23,750 bases of DNA from Zygnema cylindricum (GCA_037447655.1 JBBHKE010000441.1:1-23750), one strand, 5' to 3'. Positions 7,561 through 17,838 are shown, counted from the first letter of the stretch. Notes: generated by a model from the letters alone, not told the origin. Translations and numbers: made by a program.

Positions 7561-7870
7561 TGATGATGTGAGTAGGATCATAAGACTTAGTTTTTTTTTT
7601 TGGGAAGCCTTCTCTCTTAGAGGCCATCTATATAAATTCAGTGTCTTTGAACAGCCATAACTTAATGCTCATGGGAGCAAATGCAGAGATTCTTTTTGTT
7701 ATTGACTCACGGGAGTCTTATCTTCACAAGGGTGATAGTGGTCCGAGTTTTTGTCTGCCAGGGTGGCAACAATTCTTGTTAAAACGCAAAGGGGTCAGCG
7801 TTATCCAAGGGGCTTCGTGTGAGCAGCCCATTCTGAGAACCTATGGAGGTCTCAGAATTGCAATAGTTTT
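7560..7870 (+). mobile_element. Diverged LTR promoter/leader module D
   Basis: Parallels ~2895-3319 of the solo LTR: 'gacttag' then a T/G-rich stretch, a CTCTC segment, TATATAAA at 7629-7636, 'agccataact', 'gattctttttg', hairpin 1 GACTC/GAGTC (7704-7708 with 7713-7717), hairpin 2 TCAC/GTGA (7724-7727 with 7732-7735), the 23-base block at 7745-7767 identical to 3057-3079, and hairpin 3 TGAGA/TCTCA (7834-7838 with 7850-7854). About 140 bases present in the solo LTR between the block and hairpin 3 are missing. The far left boundary of this LTR is not resolved. Confidence 0.65.
7629..7636 (+). promoter_or_regulatory. TATA box of module D
   Basis: TATATAAA in the same context as at 2942-2949, with 'agccataact' about 20 bases downstream. 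A plausible LTR promoter; activity unknown. Confidence 0.6.
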
Positions 7871-7945
7871 TCAGTTTTGGCCATGCTACCTTTTTTGTAC
7901 CCTTTTTACTCAGATGGTGTACCATCGTGCTTCTTATTTTATCCT

Positions 7946-8208
7946 GTTTCTTTTTAAGTCTTATTTTGCTTTAAACTCACTCTCAAGGTTTGTTGACGTT
8001 TAAGTTTGAAGGTGAGTCGGTATGATCTATTGGAAAATAGACGATGATAGACTAAAGTACATGCTTAATATAATGTGACTCAAAAGTACTCTAATGTTTT
8101 CACTCCCTTGGTCAATGCACAAATTCTTTTTTTGACTAAGCTATTAATTCTTGAGGAAAATGACAGGGAAAAAAACCTTAGGTGCAATGGCCACAAAGCA
8201 TTAGAATT
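7946..8208. repeat. Dispersed repeat X, copy 1, right part
   Basis: Resumes alignment with ~20830-21045 through 'ctttaaactcactctcaagg', 'gtttaagttt', 'attaattc.tg' and 'gtgcaatggccac'. Homology fades after about 8208. No coding region. Confidence 0.75.
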
Positions 8209-8537
8209 TAAAGCGAGAAAATGGAAAGATACAAGTGACAAGGAACAGCAAATAAAATTGAGCTGTAAATTAAAACCGAAACATGTAGTTTTTCACTTAT
8301 AGCGTTGATGCCCCATTTTGTTCCCATGGTCTCACATGGTTTACTATCGCACTTTTTATTAAAGTCAGTGCTAATGAACTATTCAATAGATTTAAAACTA
8401 AACCTACAAACTCAATGCAACTGAAAAAGTACACTTCATGCATCCCTTAATTGTCGATTTTACAAAACGACCGCAGTTTTGGGAAGACTAAACCGAGACT
8501 ATGTAGAACCTTGGTGAGGAAAACAATAACATGGGTG
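8209..8537. other. Non-coding, no recognised feature
   Basis: AT-rich sequence between repeat X and the minisatellite leader. Both strands were inspected; no credible coding region or repeat was found. Confidence 0.4.
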
Positions 8538-8790
8538 GAGGATTTGACGATGCCCAAAGAAGACCACATCGTCCTCGATATGTCAAGTAAAACAATACAT
8601 GTTTTGTGTATATGTGTGTCCAGATTTTTGAAATGCCACGCGTCGTTTCAATTCGGTATAGTTTTGAATTGGCGCTTCTTGAATCCGAGGGGAGAGGTGG
8701 GAAGGAATCAAAGAGGAAGAGGAGAGGTCATCCTCGAACAATGGCAGCTCGCCACGTGGCGGAGTCGAGGGTGGTCAAAAGATAGAGGAG
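8538..8790. repeat. Minisatellite leader, copy 1
   Basis: Starts 'gaggatttgacg' and contains 'agaccacatcgtcctcgata', 'gtcatcctcgaacaatggcagct' and 'cgagggtggtcaaaagata'. The same landmarks in the same order recur at 9980-10135, where the spacing is about 90 bases shorter. It directly precedes the first array. Not coding. Confidence 0.8.
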
Positions 8791-9978
8791 GAATGAGATA
8801 GAGGAAGAATTGGGGAGTGTTGGAGGACTTGGAGATTGGAGGACAAAATGGGAATTGGAGGAGGAATTAGGGCATTAGAAGATGAAATGTGGATTAGAAG
8901 ATGAAATGAGGATTAAATGAGGAATTTGAGATTGTAGGAAGAATTGGGGACAGATGAGGAATTCGAGATTGAAGGAAGAATCGGAAATTCGAGGACAAAA
9001 TGGGGATTAGATTAGGAATCGAGGATTGAAGGAGGAATTGCGAATTGGAGTCGGAAAAGGGAACTAGAGGATGATTTGGGAATTGGAGGAGGAAATAGAG
9101 AAAGGGGGTGAATTGAAGATAGAGGAATTTTGGATGGCAGCAAAAACTGGGAATTGGAGGATTTGGGGATTCGAAAGAGGGATTGGGGATACGAGGAGGA
9201 ATACTGGATTGGAGAAGTTGAAAATTGAAATTGGGGATTGGAAGTGGAATTGAAGGTTGAAGGGGGGATTGGGGTTAGAGGAAGAAGTGGGCTTTTGAGG
9301 AGGAATTGGGGATTGGACAAGGATTTGGGAATAAAGGAGGAATAGGGATTGGCGTTGGAATTAGTAATTGGAGATTATTGGAAAATTTTGGGATGGGACG
9401 AGGAATTAGGGAGGAGGAATTGGGGAATAGAGAAGGGATTGAGGATATGGGATGATTTGAGGATTGGAGGAGGAATTGGGGATTCAAGTAAGAATTGGAG
9501 ATGGGTTTGGAAATTGTGGGTAGTAGAGGAAATAAGGATTAGAGGACAAAATGGGGATTTGAGGAGAAATTGAGGATTGGAGGGAAAATTTGAAATTTAA
9601 GGAGGAATTGGGAATACTAGAGGAATTAGAGATTGGAAGAGGAACCAAGTATTGGTAGTTGGAGGAGTACTTGGGGATTGGTGGGATGATTCGGGATACA
9701 GGAGGAATTGGAGATTGGAGGAGGAATTGGGGATTTGGGGACGAAATAAGGATTGGAGGAGGAATTGGAGACTCGTGGTGAAATTAAAGATAGTGGAGAT
9801 ATTGGGAATTGGACGAAGATTTTCTGGGATTGGCAGAGGAAGTGGCGATTGGAGGAGAAATTATAGATAGGAAAGGAATTGCAGATTTGAGGAGGAATTG
9901 AAGATAGGTTAAAAATTTGGGAATAGAGGAGGAATTTGTGATTGGAGTAGGAATTGGAGATTGGAGGAAATGAAGATT
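8791..9978. repeat. Minisatellite array 1 (GGAGGAATTGGGGATT-like)
   Basis: About 1.2 kb of degenerate units of roughly 15-19 bp with the core ATTGGAGGAGGAATTGGGG. Purine-rich on the plus strand with very few cytosines. Open frames on either strand are shadows of the repeat (minus strand rich in PPIPNSSSNPQF-type peptides). Copies differ by substitutions and by loss of GGA triplets. Confidence 0.9.
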
Positions 9979-9979
9979 G

Positions 9980-10135
9980 GAGGATTTGACGGCATTCAAA
10001 AAAGACCATATTGTTCTCGATGTGTCAAGGAAGAAATGACGATATGTTTCGGCGAAGAAAGGAGGAGAGAGGAGACGTGCATCCTCACACAAAGGCAGCT
10101 TACCACTTGGCGGACTCGAGGGTGGTCAAAAGATA
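9980..10135. repeat. Minisatellite leader, copy 2
   Basis: Diverged second copy of the 8538-8790 leader: 'gaggatttgacg', 'aagaccatattgttctcgatg', 'gtgcatcctcacacaaaggcagct', 'cgagggtggtcaaaagata'. The copies are offset by 1442 bp at the left end and 1351 bp at the right end. Confidence 0.8.
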
Positions 10136-11212
10136 AAGGAGAAATTGGAGAGTGGAGGAAGAATTAGACATTGGAGGAGGAATTCGGGATAGAGGAGGAA
10201 GAGGGAGGAGAAATTGGGGATTGGGTGACTTGGACATAAGAAAAGGAATTGGATATGGAGGAGGAATAGGGGATTGGAGGAGGACTTGGAGATGGAGGAG
10301 GAAGTGGAGATGGAGAAGGAATTGGCAATTGGACAAGAAATTGGACATTGGAAGAGGAATTGGGCATAGAGGAGAAATTGAAGATTGAAGATGGAATTCA
10401 GGATTGCAGCAGGAATAGGGAATTGGAGGATATGGGGATCAGAGAAGGGATTAGGGAGGAGGAGTTTTGGATAGGAGGAGTTAAAGATTGGAGGAGGAAT
10501 TGAAAATTGGAGGAGGAATTGAAGATTGGAGGGGGATTTGGGGATAGAGGAGGAATTCGACATTGACGGAGGAATTTGGGGATTGGAGGACGGGATAGGG
10601 GCTCGGAGGAAAAATTAACGATTGGAGGAGGAATTGGGGATTGGAAGGGGAATGGGGGATAGAGGAAGAATTGGGCATTCGAGGAGGAATTGAGGATTGG
10701 AGGAGAAATTGGGGATAGAAGAAAGTTTTAGGGATAGAGGAGGAGCTGGGGATACGAGAAGGAACTGAGGACAAGGGTCAATTTGAGGAATGGAGTAAGA
10801 ATTGGAGATCCGAGGAGTAACTGGGTTTGGAGGAGTTAAGAATTGGATGGGGAATTAAGGATAGAGGCGGAATTAGAGATTGGAAGAAGAATCGGGGATT
10901 GGAGGACGAATTGGGTATTGGAGTAAAAATTGCAGATTGGAAGCATCGGTAAGTGAACGAGGATATGGGGATGGAGGAGGAATTGGGAATTGGAGGAGGG
11001 ATGGGGGATACAGTAAGATTTGGGGATTGGAGGTGGAAATGGCGATTGGAAGGGAAATTATAGATAGGAAAGGAATTGCGGATTGGAGGAGAAATTGGGG
11101 ATTGTAGGAGGAATTGAGGATAAGGTAGGAATTGGGGATCGAGTACGAATTGGTAATAGAAGAGGAATCTGGGATAGAGCAGGCATTGCGAATTGGAGAA
11201 TTTGGGATTGGA
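10136..11212. repeat. Minisatellite array 2
   Basis: Same unit type as 8791-9978, about 1.1 kb, ending near 'gaattggagaatttgggattgg'. Together the leader and array form a higher-order duplication. Peptides from both strands are low complexity, so no gene is called. Confidence 0.9.
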
Positions 11213-12155
11213 ATCTTAAACGGTTACGAGATGTAAATGTTAAATAAAATATTAATACAAGTGTTGATGGATCAAAGGCAAATTATAGAGGAAAATTGAA
11301 TCGAATATGGGGATCAAATGCAGATTGGGAAATTGGTTTATATTACAATGGGGGCTCAAACAACAATTAGAATGATTGTCCGAAAATGACAAGGGTGCGT
11401 TTATTATGGATTGGATTTCAAATCAAATGTTCAAAGGTCAAAATTTGGGTTAGATGGCGTGAAATTATACTTCAATCTGTCACAACTTTATTCCATGCAC
11501 CAAAAAGCAAAACGTCTAAAGTGGTAAAATCGTACATGGTATGGATGTACCATAATATACCAGGTGTACATTAACACAAATAGTCAATGAAATAAATAAT
11601 ATTTTTGATGTAAAAGTGCAAAAACATTTATGGCTCGTTGACGAACAAATCAAATTATTTAAGGAGAGATGGAAATAATTGCATAGATCCCTCTTAGACA
11701 TGGTTAACCATCAAACCAGTTTTAATCGACATGTTTCATTTTTATTTTAAGAATTGACAAATTGCTCAGAAATAAGTACATCACGATTGTAAACTTGGTA
11801 ATCCAAAATCTCAAAATTTGAAGAATACAACAAAAGCTTGTGTCTAAAAGTTGTCGATATACATGCTGATATACATTGTCTACACTACTTACTCCTATCA
11901 GAAAACATGTACATTGGTCATATGTGAAGAGGAAAAAGCAACACAAACTATTCAAAAAAGAAAAAAAATTGAAAGAAAAACCTACATCCATTGACTGAAA
12001 TCTTCCATCAATATAAACTCTCAACCTTTAGTTGCTCTTCTAATCTTCTCCAAAATTTACCGTTTGCTATTGATTGCCTCAAGCCTAAACCAAACAACAC
12101 AAAACTTGCCGGTCTCCTCAATATCCCCATCGTGGAACCAAGTGGACTTTCCCCT
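11213..12155. other. AT-rich intergenic DNA, 3' side of the F-box gene
   Basis: No coding region supported; the longest frames are short with no recognisable domain. The part next to 12156 probably holds the 3' UTR of the minus-strand F-box gene, but no well-placed polyadenylation signal was identified. Confidence 0.45.
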
Positions 12156-13127
12156 TCACTTCGAGTGGTAGTTTAAACAGCTGTCCCATGGAAGTGTAAA
12201 TTCAATATATGAATACAAAGACTGTAATTTTGCCACTTCTGTCACATATCTTATGGAAGCTATTGGATCCACCTTCTCAGGCCGAAACTTGAGCTCTACT
12301 TCCTTCAACGACGGACAATCTTCCAACAGACGACGTATTATACTGAATCCACGCATTGGGTAGGGAGGCCACTTTAAAGAAAGCTTAATTAGATGTGTCA
12401 TCTTGTGAGTTGAAATGCCAAGTAATGAAGCATTTAGATGAAGCTCTCGAAGGTTGGGAGAGTTCACTAAAAGTTTCGCGCACGAGGTAATCGTCAATAC
12501 TTCTAAGGATTTTGAGTTGATATCCAATGGATAGCGTGCCCCCCCATAGCCTTTACAACACAAAACCCGGAGTCGAGGCATATGTCCAAGTAGAGAATTC
12601 AAAGACTCCTCATGCGTGCAACCACCAAAGTTCTTGATTAGTAATAGCTCTTCAACATTTTCGAAAAGCATCTTATTTATGCCCTTTTTCGATGTAATTT
12701 TGCAATCTTGAAAAACCAAACGTGTCAAAGCTTTTATTTCGCTCAAAGCATTCAAATGCGATGCAGTGAATTTACACCTCGTCGCATTAAAAGTGGTCAG
12801 TTGGGAACCTATCAAAACTGACCAGTGAAGAAAGCACGACCCTATCATTTCCATTGAAGGATCAAATGTTTCATCCAAAGCAAGTTCCTCAATATTCGGT
12901 GTCAATCGTACAACATGGGCCAATACACTTGCATGTTCCTTCGGAGGCCGCCAGATAATCTTCAAGTACACCAATCTCAAACACCGGACGCCTTTCACTG
13001 CTTCTGCGAAGTTCTTGGATACCATCGAATATCGAACAAGTTCACAAAATTCTCCACCATTCGACGAACGAAATAAGATGTCAGTTAGAATAGGAAGAGG
13101 CCAATATTCTGAAAGACTAGTATTCAT
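12156..13127 (-). CDS. F-box/LRR protein (intronless)
   Basis: A 323-residue open frame from ATG (13125-13127) to TGA (12156-12158). Residues ~8-50 form an F-box-like helical motif (LPILTDILFR...CELVRYSMVSKNFAEAV) that would bind SKP1 in an SCF ubiquitin ligase. The rest contains degenerate leucine-rich repeats: TPNIEELALDE, ALTRLVFQDCKI, NVEELLLIKNF, RLRVLCCKGYG, SLEVLTITSCA, NLRELHLNAS, LIKLSLKWPP, SLKEVELKF. Such repeats normally choose the protein to be ubiquitinated. F-box/LRR proteins form large, fast-evolving plant families, often intronless. Size is at the short end for the family and no FBD domain is clear. It is the only full-length, unbroken gene in the window; substrate unknown. 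No clear TATA box was found in the 300 bases upstream. Confidence 0.85.
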   Translation of the reverse strand: MNTSLSEYWPLPILTDILFRSSNGGEFCELVRYSMVSKNFAEAVKGVRCLRLVYLKIIWRPPKEHASVLAHVVRLTPNIEELALDETFDPSMEMIGSCFLHWSVLIGSQLTTFNATRCKFTASHLNALSEIKALTRLVFQDCKITSKKGINKMLFENVEELLLIKNFGGCTHEESLNSLLGHMPRLRVLCCKGYGGARYPLDINSKSLEVLTITSCAKLLVNSPNLRELHLNASLLGISTHKMTHLIKLSLKWPPYPMRGFSIIRRLLEDCPSLKEVELKFRPEKVDPIASIRYVTEVAKLQSLYSYIEFTLPWDSCLNYHSK

Positions 13128-13514
13128 CGTTGCAGCGTTATCTTTTTTCAGTTTAGTTGTAAAAGTGGAGAAAGGAAGACAATGTGACTAGAGCAAATCC
13201 TGCAAGAACACAAAGTAAATACAATCAGCTCTAGTTCTTATCAGCAATTAGCAGGTAGTCAATTCCAGACCGGATGGAGAGAATCCAACGGTCCTTGTTA
13301 CCTCCCGGACCTTTGGAGAATATTGGTGAGATCCGCTGTAATGTTGCTTTGCAAATAAAAACAAAATAAGCAGTACGACATGGTACGGAAAGGTACAGAT
13401 TTATGTAAACAATCTCACTTTTTGTCCGATGGTGCTTCGCCCTTAGTATCAATGTAAAGGCCAAAAGTACAGCTGGTCCGGTTTTTCTTGAACCAACGAT
13501 GCGGGCAGATGCAG
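13128..13514 (-). other. Upstream region of the F-box gene
   Basis: Non-coding stretch that should hold the promoter and 5' UTR of the minus-strand F-box gene. I see no convincing TATA box or other named motif. Confidence 0.4.
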
Positions 13515-13945
13515 GTATGCACGAATTGGAGCAAGAGTAGTAATGTTACTCTTCATAATAAGAGTAACACCAGTTGTAATCAGACTGGCGATGCAAGTAA
13601 AACCAGTTCTACTCAATAAATCGGCTTTCCTCGAATTAGAGGTTCAACTAAAACCGGTTTTATTCAAAAGAACTGGTTTTACTTGGACTGGTCGTACGAG
13701 TTAGCCCTGTTTTACTCAAAATGGCAATGCCAGTAACAACGATTGTACTCAAGGAGCCGCCTTTACTCGAACTTGTGGTACGATTAGAACCAGTTTTACT
13801 CCAACAGGCACTAAAACCAACACCAGTAACACCAGTATTCCTCAAATTGGTTACAAGTAAAACCAATTTTACTTGACCTGGCAGTACAAGTAAAGCCAGT
13901 TTTACTCGAACTGGCGGTATGAGTAACACTTATAGCACTCAAAAA
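13515..13945. repeat. Degenerate 33-36-bp minisatellite with palindromic core
   Basis: About ten to twelve units of the form GGC-GTAC-AGTAAAACCAGTTTTACTC-AACT. The AGTAAAAC/GTTTTACT halves form an inverted repeat around a CA centre. Units are best kept at 13580-13615, 13665-13690 and 13880-13920. A minus-strand open frame across it shows an 11-residue periodicity (VKLALLVLPGQ, VKLVLLVTNLR), a by-product of the 33-bp period. Confidence 0.8.
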
Positions 13946-15374
13946 GTGTTATCACTTTATGATAATGATGTTCACTCTATATTCACTCTATGATGTTTTA
14001 CATTAAACATCTTTACGGAAAAAGGGAAAAAAAACAAAAGAGGGAAAACAGAATTTATTTAGAAGACAAGGAAAACAAAATGTCTTTTGACAGACGAAAC
14101 GTAAACCTATCTACAAAGGGAAAAGAAACACTTTTACAGGGGAGAAATTATGAGTTGGCTAAACAACAGACGAAAAGAACAAAGAGACTGATTATAGAAA
14201 AGATATAAAACGTGCTTTCGACGACAAAAAAAAAAAAATTGGCCTCCAAATTGTCAAAGACTACCAGATATACAGCATTCGTGAGAAAGAAAAACAAAAA
14301 TGTTAAGATAGAAGAGAGAAACAAAGAAGAAGGATAAACCATGTTTATGACAGAGGGAAAAAAAATAAACTAACCTCCAAATGGAAGTCACCGGTTGAAT
14401 AAATTTCTTTTTTGGGTTCAAACGGGTTTTGCACCAGTTCCCCCCGAAATCATCGATATCATTCTGGCCAATTATTTCTGTGAAAAAAGAAAAACCAATT
14501 TTCAGTTTCAGTTCCAGTTTCAGTTGTACTATTAGTTTCAACTTCGATTTGGACATTTTCACGCATTTCAAACATTATGAAGAAAATCAAACACATTCTA
14601 AAATTTCAATTTTTCACGCTTATGAAAATTTGTGAAAAAAAAAACCGAGCACGTCTCATATTTTTTCACTCTTTTAAACCTTTTTTGATAAAACAAAATA
14701 ACTGTTTTATTTGACAACACCAAAATCTTGCAGTGACCAAAGTCTCTAACCTAATTCCACCATTTATACTTCATTTCCAGCATCTAATTTACGAAAGAAT
14801 TCAAATTTATTTTAGCAATGTCTGTAATTGACCATTTTTGGTTTATTTCGTCCACTATTTTTCCAATGTCCAAAATTCATAGAGTGTTTTATATTCTCAT
14901 CTTCAACAACAATTTAAACAAACTTTACAAATTAAAACCGCCAATGTCTATTTATCCACAGCTCAATTTCAGGTTTTCAGGTTTTCAAATCTTCAAACTT
15001 TCCAATATACAAATTTCAAACTGTCAAATTTTGAAAAGTTCAAATTTTTAGGGTTTCAGATTTTTAAAATTTCAAATAGTGTACACTACAGCCGTTCCGA
15101 AATCACTTTCCAATGTTTAATTTATCTCGTCTTCAAAAATTTTGAAAGATGAAGAAAACAATGTTCAAAATAATGACCTTACAAATTTAGGGTTTTTTAC
15201 CCTAGAAACCTAAAAAGGGGATAATCGTTGGAATTCGAAAAAAAAATACATCACGATTTCGACATATTGTAATATCGAGGAATTAAAATTTTAACTTCTA
15301 TCGGCTTTATTTGCAAATAACTATCATATCGCCATGATCGATAACAATGGACCGATAAGTGTAAGGGGCTTAGT

Positions 15375-15377
<3 letters not shown>
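13946..15377. other. AT-rich DNA without genes
   Basis: Long A- and T-runs (for example 14225-14238). At ~14968-15080 there is a run of short degenerate TTTCAAA/TTCAAAT motifs, and at 14501-14526 several CAGTTTCAGTT units. No open frame resembles a protein. Confidence 0.5.
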
Positions 15378-15405
<28 letters not shown>

Positions 15406-16668
15406 TCCCTCTCCCTCTCCCTCTCCCTCTCTCCCTCCCTCTCCCTCTCCCTCTCCCTCCCTCCCTCTCCCTCTCTCACTCTCTCTTCCTCTCACTCTCC
15501 CTCTCCCTCGCCCTCTCCCTCTCCCTCTCCCTCTCCCTCTCCCTCTCCCTCTCCCTCTCCCTCTCTCTCCCTCTCCCTCTCCCTCTCTCTCCCTCTCCCT
15601 CTCCCTCTCCCTCTCTCTCCCTCTCCCTCTCCCTCTCCCTCTCCCTCTCCCTCTCACTCTCTCTCCCTCTCACTCTCCCTCTCCCTCTCCCTCGCCCTCT
15701 CCCTCTCCTTCTCCCTCTCCCTCTCCCTCTCCCTCTCCCTCTCCCTCTCCCTCTCCCTCTCCCCCTCCCTCTCCTCCTCCCTCTCCCTCTCCCTCTCCCT
15801 CTCCTTCTCCCTCCCTCCCTCTCCCTCTCTCACTCTCTCTCCCTCTCACTCTCCCTCTCCCTCGCCCTCTCCCTCTCCCTCTCCCTCTCCCTCTCCCTCT
15901 CCCTCTCCCCCTCCCCCTCCCTCTCCCTCTCCCTCTCCCTCTCCCTCTCCCTCTCCCTCTCCCTCTCCCTCCCTCCCTCTCCCTCTCTCACTCTCTCCCT
16001 CTCACTCTCCCTCTCCCTCTCCCTCGCCCTCTCCCTCTCCCTCTCCCTCTCCCTCTCCCTCTCCCTCTCCCTCTCTCTCCCTCTCCCTCTCCCTCTCCCT
16101 CTCCCTCTCCCTCTCTCTCCCTCTCCCTCTCCCTCTCCCTCTCCCTCTCCCTCTCACTCTCTCTCCCTCTCACTCTCCCTCTCCCTCGCCCTCTCCCTCT
16201 CCTTCTCCCTCTCCCTCTCCCTCTCCCTCTCCCTCTCTCTCCCTCTCCCTCTCCCTCTCCCCCTCCCTCTCCTCCTCCCTCCCTCCTCCCTCTCTAACTC
16301 TCTCTCCCCTTCCCTCTCCCCCTCCCTCTCCCTCTCTCTCTCCCTCTCCTTCTCCCGATCCCTCTCCCTCTCCCTCTCCCTTCCCTCCACCCTTCCCTAA
16401 CCCCTCCCGTCCCCCTCCCCCTCTCCCTCTCCCTCTCTCTCACCCTGGCCCTCCCCCTCCCCCTCTCCCTCCCCCTCCCCCTCCCCCTCCCCCTCTCCCT
16501 CTCCCTCCCCCTCTCCCTCCCCCTCCCCTCCCCCTCCCCTCCCCCTCCCCCTCCCCCTCCCCCTCTCCCTCCCCCTCCCCTCCCCCTCCCCTCCCCCTCC
16601 CCCTCCCTCTCCCCCTCCCCGTCTCCCTCCCCCTCCCTTTCCCTTCCCTCCCTCTCCCCCTCCCCCCC
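15378..16668. repeat. CCCTCT hexanucleotide satellite (~1.3 kb)
   Basis: Nearly pure (CCCTCT)n on the plus strand, with inserted CT, CCCT and CACTCTCT variants. A larger block ending with 'ctctcactctctctccctctcactctcc' recurs near 15475, 15655, 15830, 15990 and 16155, showing segmental duplication within the satellite. From ~16260 it grades into CCCCCT units. Because six is a multiple of three, long frames stay open (495 codons from 15334), but the peptides are only SLPSP-type runs and I do not call a gene. The G-rich strand could form quadruplexes or triplex DNA. Confidence 0.95.
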
Positions 16669-17089
16669 GTGTTCTCTCGCCTTCCTCGCGTTGCCGCGCG
16701 CCCCCTTTCGGCTTCCCTCCCTGTGTCTCCGTCTGCCGCTGCCGTACGATTTCGCATCCCCGCGGAAGTACGCCCTTGGGCCGCGGCAACTGTACGGACG
16801 GCGGCAGGCGTGTTAGTTTGACAACGACGTGGGGCGAGCGACGCGGGAGGGCACAAGGGGGGGCACGCGTGACGTCATGCTGGTTCGTCCGTACCATGTG
16901 GCGTTCGTACTTTTTATGACGCTATGCATACGATATGATGGACCATGTTTACTTTGTTAAAGTTCTTCTATCGTGTCCCTCCATTTGGAATTTTGGATTG
17001 CCTCGCTTTGCGTCGTCGCTATTGGTGCGGTTGTACTTTTGATGTATCGCATTTATCGTACGATTTGTTTCGTGCGCAGTGTGAACCGC
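16669..17089. other. GC-rich island beside the satellite, with a TGACGTCA site
   Basis: 16670-16880 is GC- and CpG-rich, unlike the surrounding AT-rich DNA. It contains the palindrome TGACGTCA at 16870-16877 next to CACGCGTG, typical of bZIP/CRE-type sites. It could be a promoter remnant, but no gene was found on either side. 16890-17089 holds nothing recognisable. Confidence 0.4.
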
Positions 17090-17292
17090 TACACCGTCGA
17101 TCGCATTTAGCGTGTTGAACACTAATTCGGCGCCCCTAAATTTTGACCCTTGAACCTTAAATAGAATAAATGACGCTATTTAAGGACGTGGACCATAAAT
17201 TGCCACGTCTCCTGGCACTGAATTAGAATTGATGACGCTAATTTTTTCTTTACTCTAATAATTTCTACACGCTAAATGCGATCGACGGTGTA
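17090..17292. mobile_element. TIR element E1 (TACACC family, MITE-sized)
   Basis: Perfect 25-bp terminal inverted repeats at 17090-17114 and 17268-17292, beginning TACACCGTCGATCGC. With TA counted as target duplication, the element is 199 bp. The interior (cttaaata..ctatttaaggacgtg..ccacgtct..ggcactgaattagaatt) matches E3 at 22394-22595. No coding capacity; a non-autonomous DNA transposon, perhaps mobilised by a TA-targeting (Tc1/mariner-like) transposase. Confidence 0.88.
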
Positions 17293-17295
17293 CAG

Positions 17296-17838
17296 TACAC
17301 CGCGCATCGTTATTAGTGTCAAGGTCACTAATTTGGGTTCTTAAAATTTTGATTTTTTTCCAAAAATAGTATACGTGATTTTAATTTTTCCTTGACGTTA
17401 ATTGAGGTTCCGTACAAATTAGTGTACAGAATGAAAGTACATTAATATGTAAATAGTGTGGTATACGCTCGATGTCAGACCGTACATAAATGTACCTTTT
17501 TAAGTGAAAATTTTACAAAAAATGAATTAAATCGGACGCATTCACATAGGAACGTGCGCTAAAAAAAGGGGATTGGTTTGACATGTAAATAAGTCTGACA
17601 TGTACGGATATTTAAATTTCATTACGGTGTACGATTTTTTATATTTTGTACGGATACATATAATAATGTATATAATCGTACAGAAAATTTTACATTTTTG
17701 CCGTTCGAAATTAGCGTTAACACTGAAATTAGAATAAACCTTTTTTTTTTTTTTTTTCAAATTCTTAATTAGCGTCAATGACGGTATATTTACTTACACA
17801 CTATTTAAACTTTGACACTAATAACGATGCGCGGTGTA
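17296..17838. mobile_element. TIR element E2 (TACACC family, 543 bp)
   Basis: Perfect 27-bp inverted repeats at 17296-17322 and 17812-17838, beginning TACACCGCGCATCGTTATTAG. It starts 3 bases after E1 ends. The interior differs from E1/E3 apart from 'gcgtcaatgacg'-type pieces, and has T-runs and no credible coding region. TA at both ends is consistent with a TA duplication. Confidence 0.88.

Noticed and set aside
9626-10774. Several minus-strand Ser/Pro/Phe-rich open frames in the minisatellite arrays
   Set aside because: They are translations of the repeat unit with no domain, no consistent start and overlapping alternatives.
13660-13929. 89-codon minus-strand frame with 11-residue periodicity
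   Set aside because: The periodicity equals the 33-bp minisatellite unit; no gene signals.
15378-16668. Interstitial telomere repeat
   Set aside because: The unit is CCCTCT, not the plant CCCTAAA or its common variants.
15334-16821. 495-codon open frame across the CCCTCT satellite
   Set aside because: The frame stays open because the unit is six bases; the peptide is only Ser/Leu/Pro runs and the reverse strand has equally long Glu/Arg/Gly runs.
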